Source: Actinomycetes bacterium (lineage in GTDB: Bacteria > Actinomycetota > Actinomycetes > S36-B12 > UBA5976). From it: a stretch of 6,213 nucleotides of DNA. Location: assembly GCA_021784375.1 (NCBI GenBank), contig JAJXSV010000133.1, positions 1-6,213 on the forward strand, written 5' to 3'. How positions within the stretch are numbered: the stretch's first letter is position 1; the number at the start of each line of letters is the position of its first letter. The translations under genes and the position numbers were made by a program. Below the pieces are notes generated by a model. The model was not told where the DNA came from. It did no database searches and was given only the letters and a program-made list of their open reading frames with translations. Of the stretch, positions 1-5,103 are shown one piece after another.

Positions 1-1
1 C

Positions 2-214
2 GATCTCGGGCGCCAGAGTTTGGTGGGCGCGGTGATCGGTGCGGTGTTGCTCGCGCTCACGCCGGAATGGTTGACCGCGCTCGTCTCCAACCTCGGGCTA
101 CCCGATCAAGTCGGGCTCAATCTGCCCAACCTGGTGTACGGCGGGCTGCTGTTATTGACCGTTGGGCTTGCTCCGGGTGGCATTGCGAACATTCGTCGCG
201 CCGGCGCGCGCTGA
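2..214 (+). CDS. Branched-chain amino acid-type ABC transporter permease, LivM-like (C-terminal end, 5' truncated)
   Basis: Only the last 70 codons are present; the frame is open to the window's left edge and stops at TGA 212-214. The visible end reads as a Gly-rich turn (LVGAVIGAVL), then a hydrophobic stretch leading to LTPEWL, a short loop with Asn, Pro and Asp, a final membrane segment (LVYGGLLLLTVGLAPGG) and a basic tail (RRAGAR). In LivM-type inner-membrane permeases the C-terminus has the same order: GA-rich helix, 'LPE', then a last helix ending in a 'PRG'-like motif, here PGG. The protein would form part of the channel of a high-affinity importer for branched-chain amino acids or similar small acids. 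The next gene encodes a matching binding protein, which supports the call. The ATPases and the rest of the permease must lie upstream. A LivH-type or fused LivHM permease is possible, since too little is visible to decide. A TTG at 20 is only an internal codon. Confidence 0.75.
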   Translation, partial: DLGRQSLVGAVIGAVLLALTPEWLTALVSNLGLPDQVGLNLPNLVYGGLLLLTVGLAPGGIANIRRAGAR

Positions 215-258
215 GCACTACCGCTGGCGTAGGCCGAGGTTTACGTTCACCAAACATG

Positions 259-271
259 GGGGATGCTCCCC
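259..271 (+). other. Small GC-rich hairpin in the permease/binding-protein gap
   Basis: The 88-base gap (215-302) between the permease stop and the binding-protein start holds a short perfect stem, GGGGA (259-263) and TCCCC (267-271), with the 3-base loop TGC. It lies about 20 bases before the GGAGG ribosome site. It is too short to be a convincing terminator. In operons of this type a hairpin here could protect the 3' segment after RNA processing, which would favour a high yield of binding protein, but that is inference. I see no clear promoter in the gap. Confidence 0.3.
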
Positions 272-291
272 GCCACCTGTTCAGCGTCGCT

Positions 292-296
292 GGAGG
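292..296 (+). promoter_or_regulatory. Ribosome binding site fixing the TTG start of the substrate-binding protein
   Basis: GGAGG lies 6 bases before TTG 303. The open frame runs further upstream, to an ATG at 162 inside the permease gene, but that extension has no signal-peptide character. From TTG 303 the protein begins with a typical signal peptide. The ribosome site therefore decides the start. Confidence 0.75.
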
Positions 297-302
297 TTCG
301 TC

Positions 303-1568
303 TTGAGATTCATCCGTCCTTTGACCGCACTGGGGTCACTTGCGTTGCTCGCCGGTATGGCGACACCTGCAAGCGGCATGGTGCGCGTTCCGACCGAGAC
401 CGGCGTCACTGCGACGACGATCACGCTCGGCACCCACTTGCCTCTGACAGGTCCTGCGTCGCCCGGCTACAAGGATGTCGGGGCGGCCATCAAGGCCTAC
501 TTCGACTATGTGAACGCCAATGGCGGCATCAACCGCCGCAAGGTGAACTTCATCGTCAAGGACGACAAGTACGACCCCGCGCAGACCAAGCGCGTGGTGT
601 CGTCGTTGATCCTTCAGGACAAGGTGTTCGCCATCATGAGCGGGCTCGGTACCGCCACCCACTCCACCGTGGTCAAGGACCTCAATCGTCGCGGCATCCC
701 CGATCTCATGGTGCTCTCGGGCTACAGCGGCTTCGCCAATGCCAGCAAGTACCCGGATACCTGGCCCGGTTTCCCGTCGTACATCGCCGAGGCCAAGATC
801 ATGTCCAAGTTCATTGCCGACACCGATTCGCTGAAGTCGCTCAAGGCCTGCCTGCTCTACCAGGATGACGACTTCGGCCGTGATGCCGCCAAGGGCTTCG
901 CCATCGGTGGCATGACCTTCGCTGCCAAGGCCGGCTACAACGCGGCCCTGCTTGCCTCTTCGGGCGTCAAGGCGCAGATCGCCGGATTTGCAGCACAGAA
1001 GTGCGAACTGGTGGTGGTCTTCGGCGTCACCGCTGCCACTGCCAACGCCATCGGTACCGCCAAGGCCTTGGGCTACAGCCCCACCTGGCTGGCTTCCGCG
1101 GTGGGTGCGGACAAGAAGACGCTGGACGATCTCAATGTGCCCAAAGCGCTGCTCACCGGCGTTTACTCGCCCAACCTCTTCCCGGTCGCTGAAGACGCGA
1201 GTGACGGTTACATCGCACTCATCAGCAAGATCCTCGGCGCGGCCAACGTTCCGGTGACCTCGTACACCATCGGCGGCGTCAACGATGCCTACCTGGTGGC
1301 GCAGGCCATCAAGGCAGCGGGTAAGAAGCTCACACGCAAGGGCCTGATCGCGGCCATGGCCAAGGCGGCCAACTTCAAGACGGCTGCTTTCGTGCCATTC
1401 AAGGGCAACACGCATCAGGGCTACAGCGGTTACTACATCGGTCGGTACGGAACCGATCTGGTGCAAAAGCGCGTATCGGCCGGCGTCTACGAGACGGATT
1501 CCGGCTCCGGTCCGGTCCAGTTGTCCACCTTCAACCGTCCGGCAGCGCCGGCCAACCTGCTCCCGTGA
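303..1568 (+). CDS. Extracytoplasmic substrate-binding protein of a branched-chain amino acid-type ABC importer (Peripla_BP_6 / LivJ family)
   Basis: The product is 421 residues, the usual length for this family. It would bind a small ligand outside the membrane and deliver it to the LivHM-type permease encoded just upstream. Residues 1-25 form a Sec signal peptide: Arg2 and Arg5, a hydrophobic core at about 7-19, and a small-residue cleavage zone ATPASG. There is no lipobox Cys, so the protein is not an obvious lipoprotein, which is a little unusual for a Gram-positive binding protein. The mature N-terminus, GVTATTITLGTHLPLTGPAS (34-53), is the classic first strand and ligand loop of type I periplasmic-binding folds. 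Family landmarks follow: YFDYVNANGGINRRKV (66-81), DDKYDP (87-92), the GLGTATH ligand loop (114-120), LYQDDDFGRD (185-194) and a second-lobe strand CELVVVFG (234-241). The ligand cannot be named; this family also binds aromatic acids, urea and short amides. Cys183 and Cys234 lie on two strands of one lobe. The start is a TTG with a good GGAGG. Confidence 0.93.
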   Translation: MRFIRPLTALGSLALLAGMATPASGMVRVPTETGVTATTITLGTHLPLTGPASPGYKDVGAAIKAYFDYVNANGGINRRKVNFIVKDDKYDPAQTKRVVSSLILQDKVFAIMSGLGTATHSTVVKDLNRRGIPDLMVLSGYSGFANASKYPDTWPGFPSYIAEAKIMSKFIADTDSLKSLKACLLYQDDDFGRDAAKGFAIGGMTFAAKAGYNAALLASSGVKAQIAGFAAQKCELVVVFGVTAATANAIGTAKALGYSPTWLASAVGADKKTLDDLNVPKALLTGVYSPNLFPVAEDASDGYIALISKILGAANVPVTSYTIGGVNDAYLVAQAIKAAGKKLTRKGLIAAMAKAANFKTAAFVPFKGNTHQGYSGYYIGRYGTDLVQKRVSAGVYETDSGSGPVQLSTFNRPAAPANLLP

Positions 1569-1570
1569 GG
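1566..1570 (+). promoter_or_regulatory. Ribosome binding site overlapping the upstream stop codon (translational coupling)
   Basis: TGAGG at 1566-1570 includes the TGA stop of the binding-protein gene and lies 6 bases before ATG 1577 of the hydrolase gene. A ribosome finishing the first gene therefore sits on the initiation site of the second. A GTG at 1565 overlaps the stop and is in frame with the hydrolase, but nothing resembling a ribosome site lies at the right distance before it. ATG 1577 also gives a cleaner signal peptide. Confidence 0.7.
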
Positions 1571-1576
1571 TCATCG

Positions 1577-3241
1577 ATGAAGCGAATCCGAACCCGCAAT
1601 CGCGTACTCGCTGCCCTGGCGGCGTTGACGCTGGCGGCTGCCGGCGCACTGGCTCCCGCCGCCGCCGGGGTCAAGGAAGGCACCTGCTGGCCCGGCGAGG
1701 TGCAGGACCAGTGCAGTGGTGATCTGGGCAACGGCCTCGGCCTCTACGCGCTGCGCTTGCCGATCAACTTCAACGGCACCGTCATCGTGTTCTTCCATGG
1801 CATCCGCTTCGGCAGGAACACACCGGTGCCGCAGGCGCTGAAGGCAGCGGGCATCGACTACTCAGGCAACCCCGCCTACAACTCGGTCACGGTGCCCGGT
1901 ATCGGTGCCACCTGGATTGCCAACGGCAAGCCCGATCTGGCCTCCGGCGGTAGCGAGGCACTGGCCGCGGCCTTGATGGCCAAGGGCTTCGGCGTTGCCG
2001 GTGTCGGCGGTGGTGACACGCAGGGCTGGGCAGTACAGGAGGAGTACAACGCGGGCAAGGCGCTCATCGACAAGATGCGGACCGGTTTCGTGTACGGGCT
2101 CAAGCGCGTGATGGTGTGGGGCGAGAGCATGGGAACTCTCCCGGCTCTGGCACTCGAGGAGACGGTGCCGCGGGTGAGTGCTGCCTACGTCGAGTGCGCG
2201 GTGCCCCCGACGACCACGCAGGCCTTCCAGCAGGCACTGGATGCGTTGTACGTGGTGAAGGTGCTGGGCGGTGTCGATCTCAAGCTCACTTATGACGCGG
2301 GACCCGCCGGTCTCATGCAGGCCTACGGCGACCTCAACAAGGTGTTGGGATTCCTCGGTGCCATCAAGGCCGACGCCAACACAGTGACGCCCACGAAACT
2401 GCTGGCGCGCAATGTGGTGCTGATGGCCGGGCTGATTGCCGGGCTCCCTGAAGCATCCGCGTCGTACGACGGCATCACCACCGGTGGTCCCCTGCTGGCG
2501 TCGCAGCTCAACACCAGCGCCGCCATGGCTGAGAACATCGGTCAGGCAGCGGTACTGGCCACGCTGCTGCGCTTCGACGTCGAATCCCGAATCCGCGTGG
2601 CGGGTGGTCTGGCCACCGGCAGCGCCAACTTCACGGACAACGTGAACACGTCGTACACCGACATGCTCACGGACGAGCAGCGCGCGCAGTACGAGACCTT
2701 CCTGAACCTCGGGGGTACCGACGTCGTGGACCAGATGCTGGGCGCGCTCGATGCCAGCAAGGGCAATGCAGCATTGCGCTACCCGGCCAATCCGGCCGCG
2801 GTGGATGCTGCGAAGAAGGCCTTCCCGTCCTACAGCGGGGTGGCCCGAGTGCCCACCATGCTCGTCGGGTACGAAGTCGATCCCGTGACGCAGGCCGGTT
2901 GGGCGCAGCATTACGTCGACAAGTCCGCGGCAGCCGGTGCCGTCACCAAGAAGCACAAGCTGCCGCTTGCGGTGGCCATGTACGCCGCAGCGCCGAGCGA
3001 TGGCTGGACGGTGCTCGGTGACGCGGCAGCAACGGCTGCGAAGCGCACGAGTGGCATCGGCCACTGCGGTGGCTCCTCGCTGCTCACCGGCGCCCAACAT
3101 CTGGCGCTGCTCCCGGCCTTCAACTCCTGGCTGTACGCGGGCGACAAGGCGGCGGCGGGCGAGATCGCGGCGCTGCGCGGCACCACCAGCCTGGGCTTCC
3201 AGAGTGATCCTGAGTGGGTGCCGGCGGAAGTGAAGTACTGA
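1577..3241 (+). CDS. Secreted alpha/beta hydrolase (serine esterase-like) with a very large cap region
   Basis: The product is 554 residues. Residues 1-30 form a signal peptide: a strongly basic start (KRIRTRNR), an Ala/Leu core and a cleavage zone near APAAA. The alpha/beta-hydrolase landmarks are, in order: the oxyanion strand and loop VIVFFHG (69-75); the nucleophile elbow GESMG with Ser184 (182-186); the likely acid Asp435 in VGYEVDP; and the likely base His496 in GIGHCGG, followed by Cys497. About 250 residues separate Ser184 from Asp435, far more than in a minimal hydrolase, so a large cap covers roughly residues 210-420. The mature protein has four Cys (37, 46, 207, 497), an even number that fits two disulfides outside the cell. 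It probably hydrolyses an ester, or possibly an amide, of an unknown extracellular substrate. Translation is coupled to the binding-protein gene, which suggests that the importer takes up the product. A feruloyl esterase/tannase relative was considered, but the Cys normally preceding the catalytic Ser is Glu183 here. I do not recognise a named enzyme. Confidence 0.85.
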   Translation: MKRIRTRNRVLAALAALTLAAAGALAPAAAGVKEGTCWPGEVQDQCSGDLGNGLGLYALRLPINFNGTVIVFFHGIRFGRNTPVPQALKAAGIDYSGNPAYNSVTVPGIGATWIANGKPDLASGGSEALAAALMAKGFGVAGVGGGDTQGWAVQEEYNAGKALIDKMRTGFVYGLKRVMVWGESMGTLPALALEETVPRVSAAYVECAVPPTTTQAFQQALDALYVVKVLGGVDLKLTYDAGPAGLMQAYGDLNKVLGFLGAIKADANTVTPTKLLARNVVLMAGLIAGLPEASASYDGITTGGPLLASQLNTSAAMAENIGQAAVLATLLRFDVESRIRVAGGLATGSANFTDNVNTSYTDMLTDEQRAQYETFLNLGGTDVVDQMLGALDASKGNAALRYPANPAAVDAAKKAFPSYSGVARVPTMLVGYEVDPVTQAGWAQHYVDKSAAAGAVTKKHKLPLAVAMYAAAPSDGWTVLGDAAATAAKRTSGIGHCGGSSLLTGAQHLALLPAFNSWLYAGDKAAAGEIAALRGTTSLGFQSDPEWVPAEVKY

Positions 3242-3252
3242 TCCGCACCGTA

Positions 3253-3288
3253 TTGAGGGGTGCCATCCGATGTGGTGGCACCCCTCAA
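3253..3288 (+). terminator. Strong inverted repeat after the importer/hydrolase unit, probable terminator
   Basis: TTGAGGGGTGCCA (3253-3265) and TGGCACCCCTCAA (3276-3288) are exact reverse complements, giving a 13-bp perfect stem with a 10-base loop. It begins 12 bases after the hydrolase stop. No run of T follows the stem. Many actinobacterial intrinsic terminators lack such a run, so termination is likely but not certain; the hairpin could instead stabilise the 3' end of the transcript. Confidence 0.75.
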
Positions 3289-3407
3289 GCGTCTCCAATG
3301 TCAGGGATGTGCAAGGACGACCAAGATTCGGTGCACTGTCCGTCTGCATCGGATGCGGGTGCGAGGAAAGGGCTCCCGGGTTGCCTCTGGGGCGACATGC
3401 TTGCGAC

Positions 3408-3878
3408 ATGAAGAAGCGAGCACTCCTGGTAACCGGCGGCGCCATGGCGGGCCTGGCGGCAACGGTCGCGGTGAACCCCATCGCCCAGTCACTGGCCGCA
3501 CCCACCACCATCTCGGCCACGCCGGTGGCAGTGACGACCAAGTCGACTGCCGCGGTCACGACTGCGACCAAGACCAAGCGGGCAAGCGGTAATGGCAGCG
3601 CGACTCCCATGGCGACTCGCACCATCACTGGCGATGCCGTGCAGGAGCGCTACGGCACGGTGCAGGTGGAGCTCACGGTCAAGGGCAAGACCATCACCAA
3701 CGTGCAGGTGCTGCAGGTGCCCGGTGGCAGCAACCAGCAGTTCGCGGACTACGCGGTGCCGGTGCTTACGCAGGAGGTGCTGCAGGCCCAGAGCGCCAAC
3801 GTGAACGTGGTGAGCGGTGCGTCATTCATCTCCGGCGGCTTCCTGCAGTCGGTGGCCAGCGCCATCGCCAAGATGTGA
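3408..3878 (+). CDS. Exported FMN-binding-domain protein (FMN_bind family)
   Basis: The product is 156 residues from ATG 3408. Residues 1-31 form a signal peptide or signal anchor: MKKR, then a hydrophobic core to about residue 22, with a possible cleavage at SLA-AP. Residues 31-72 are a Thr/Ala/Ser-rich linker that is probably disordered. Residues 73-156 are the FMN_bind domain: VQERYGTVQVELTVKGKTITNVQVLQVPG, an Asp-Tyr helix start at FADYAVPVLTQEVLQAQ, and the C-terminal VVSGASFISGGFLQSVASAI. In this family FMN is joined through its phosphate to Thr or Ser of an SGA[T/S] motif by the transferase ApbE; Ser139 in SGAS (136-139) is the matching residue. Family members act as extracytoplasmic electron carriers. 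No reductase, cytochrome, ferric-reductase-like membrane protein or ApbE is visible nearby. The ribosome site before ATG 3408 is poor. An in-frame TTG at 3381, 8 bases after AAAGGG (3367-3372), is an alternative start adding nine residues. The gene lies between two hairpins, so it is probably transcribed alone. Confidence 0.87.
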   Translation: MKKRALLVTGGAMAGLAATVAVNPIAQSLAAPTTISATPVAVTTKSTAAVTTATKTKRASGNGSATPMATRTITGDAVQERYGTVQVELTVKGKTITNVQVLQVPGGSNQQFADYAVPVLTQEVLQAQSANVNVVSGASFISGGFLQSVASAIAKM

Positions 3879-3892
3879 ATCGGACTTCCCCA

Positions 3893-3925
3893 CGAGGGCT
3901 CATCGCGCAACGCGGTGAGCCCTCG
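3893..3925 (+). terminator. Intrinsic-type terminator hairpin after the FMN-binding gene
   Basis: CGAGGGCTCATCGCG (3893-3907) pairs with CGCGGTGAGCCCTCG (3911-3925), leaving a CAA loop. All 15 pairs form, one of them a T-G wobble (3903 with 3915). The hairpin begins 14 bases after the TGA of the FMN-binding gene and ends 45 bases before the aminotransferase start. As with the hairpin at 3253-3288, no T-run follows. Its position and strength make it the end of the FMN-binding transcript, so the aminotransferase should have its own promoter in 3926-3961; I cannot assign a clear one there. Confidence 0.8.
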
Positions 3926-3961
3926 GTCCGTCGCCGATAGCCTTCCCCCGAGCGGCACTGT

Positions 3962-3966
3962 GGAGG
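3962..3966 (+). promoter_or_regulatory. Ribosome binding site of the aminotransferase gene
   Basis: GGAGG lies 4 bases before ATG 3971. The spacing is slightly short but usable. The start agrees with family N-termini, which begin a few residues before the LPAYVPGR motif. Confidence 0.65.
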
Positions 3967-3970
3967 CGTC

Positions 3971-5041
3971 ATGAAACTGCGATCAACACTGGCCGGATTG
4001 CCGGCTTACGTTCCGGGCCGTCCTCCAGCGGCGCATGAAGGCCTCACCAGCTACAAGAGCTCCAGCAATGAGAACCCGTACGCGCCCTTGCCGCAGATCG
4101 TGGAGGCCGCGCAACGCGCACTGGGCTCGATGAACCGCTACCCGGACATGGCGGTCTCGGCTCTGCACCAAGCGCTCGCGCAGCGCTTCGGCGTCACCAG
4201 CAGCAACGTGGCCACGGGCACCGGTTCCGTGGGGCTGCTGCAGCAGTTTGTGCAGGCCACCTGCGATCAGGGCGATGAAGTGATCTTCGCCTGGCGTTCT
4301 TTCGAGGCCTACCCCATCTGTGCCGCCGTCAACGCTGCCACTTCGGTTCGCGTGCCGTTGCGGGCGGACGAGTCCCATGATCTGGACGCCATGGCCGCGG
4401 CTATCACCCCGCGCACCCGGCTGGTGCTGGTCTGCCAGCCCAACAACCCCACCGGTGTCGGCGCCACCGCCCGCGAACTCGATGCCTTCATCGAACGCGT
4501 ACCGCGGGATGTCACCATCGTCATCGATGAGGCCTACGTGGAATTCGTTGACGACCCCTCCATGCCCGATGGGCTGGAACGCTTTCACCGCCACGAAAAT
4601 GTGGCATTGCTTCGCACCTTCTCGAAGGCCTACGGGCTGGCCGGCCTGCGCGTCGGCTATGCCATTGCGCATGACGAACTGGCGCAGGCGCTGCGTTCAT
4701 GCGCGGTGCCCTTCGGCGTCAGTTCCATCGCGCAGGAGGCGGCACTCGCCGCGCTTGAGGTCGAGGCGGAATTGCAGGAGCGGGTCGCTCGCATCATCCG
4801 GGCGCGGGCCGAAGTGATGTCCGCGCTGCGGCAGCAGGGATGGACATTGCCCGACAGCCAGGCCAACTTCGTGTGGTTGCGCTTGGGCAGTGACACGCAG
4901 CCTTTTGCGGCCTTCTGCGATGAGCGTGGGTTGGCGGTGCGACCGTATGGTGACGATGGTGTGCGCATCACCGTGGGTGATGCCCCTGCCGACGCGCGTT
5001 TCCTCGAGCTGGCTGCGGAGTGGCGCGCCGCGCACCTATAG
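3971..5041 (+). CDS. pat: PLP-dependent aromatic amino acid / histidinol-phosphate aminotransferase (Pat type)
   Basis: The product is 356 residues, full length for class I/II aminotransferases of the HisC/Pat group, and cytoplasmic. The PLP site is complete: Asn158 in CQPNNPTG (155-162), Asp186 and Tyr189 in IDEAY, the Schiff-base Lys219 in TFSKAYGLAGLR, Arg227 for the cofactor phosphate, and Tyr57 in NRYPDM, which reaches the partner subunit's site in HisC dimers. Arg332 in VRITVG matches the Arg that grips the substrate carboxylate. SSNENPYAPLP (31-41) and AWRSFEAYPI (107-116) are typical of actinobacterial Pat. Pat transfers an amino group between glutamate and aromatic 2-oxo acids, the last step of phenylalanine or tyrosine synthesis, and may also accept histidinol phosphate. 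No histidine genes are nearby, which favours Pat over HisC, but the two groups overlap in sequence and activity. The hairpin upstream separates the gene from the FMN-binding gene; a nuclease gene follows after 62 bases. Confidence 0.93.
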   Translation: MKLRSTLAGLPAYVPGRPPAAHEGLTSYKSSSNENPYAPLPQIVEAAQRALGSMNRYPDMAVSALHQALAQRFGVTSSNVATGTGSVGLLQQFVQATCDQGDEVIFAWRSFEAYPICAAVNAATSVRVPLRADESHDLDAMAAAITPRTRLVLVCQPNNPTGVGATARELDAFIERVPRDVTIVIDEAYVEFVDDPSMPDGLERFHRHENVALLRTFSKAYGLAGLRVGYAIAHDELAQALRSCAVPFGVSSIAQEAALAALEVEAELQERVARIIRARAEVMSALRQQGWTLPDSQANFVWLRLGSDTQPFAAFCDERGLAVRPYGDDGVRITVGDAPADARFLELAAEWRAAHL

Positions 5042-5066
5042 CGTGCAGGAATCCTCCACAACAGCC

Positions 5067-5097
5067 CTGACATTGCGGCTGTGGACGGTGCTACAAA
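5067..5097 (+). promoter_or_regulatory. Possible promoter giving a leaderless or near-leaderless nuclease transcript
   Basis: CTGACA (5067-5072) is one base from the -35 consensus TTGACA. TACAAA (5092-5097), preceded by TG at 5089-5090, resembles an extended -10. The spacer of 19 bases is longer than ideal. Six bases separate the -10 from ATG 5104, so transcription would begin at or near the start codon. The same segment holds a weak 6-bp stem (ACAGCC 5061-5066 with GGCTGT 5077-5082) that I do not call a terminator. Confidence 0.3.
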
Positions 5098-5103
5098 GGC
5101 TGC

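Noticed and set aside
162..302. N-terminal extension of the binding protein from ATG 162
   Set aside because: It would overlap the permease gene by 53 bases and place a basic, non-signal sequence before a clean signal peptide. GGAGG at 292-296 supports TTG 303.
336..1649. 437-codon open frame on the minus strand, antisense to the binding-protein gene
   Set aside because: Its translation is rich in Arg, Gly and His with no recognisable domain, and it mirrors a clear gene in a GC-rich sequence. It is a shadow frame.
3346..3356. Palindrome GCATC-G-GATGC as a possible operator
   Set aside because: The half-sites are only 5 bases with a single central base, which is expected by chance in GC-rich DNA, and no regulator or clear promoter lies beside it.
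3270..3407. N-terminal extension of the FMN-binding protein from ATG 3270
   Set aside because: The start would lie inside the loop of the hairpin at 3253-3288, and the extension has no family similarity. ATG 3408, or at most TTG 3381, gives a signal peptide at the N-terminus.
1862..3628. 588-codon open frame on the minus strand across the hydrolase gene and into the FMN-binding gene
   Set aside because: It runs through the 13-bp hairpin and two well-supported plus-strand genes, and its translation is rich in Arg, His and Gly with no family motif. Long antisense frames are expected at this GC content.
5061..5082. ACAGCC/GGCTGT stem as a terminator after the aminotransferase gene
   Set aside because: The stem is only 6 bp with a 10-base loop and no T-run, much weaker than the other two hairpins; it also overlaps a possible promoter.
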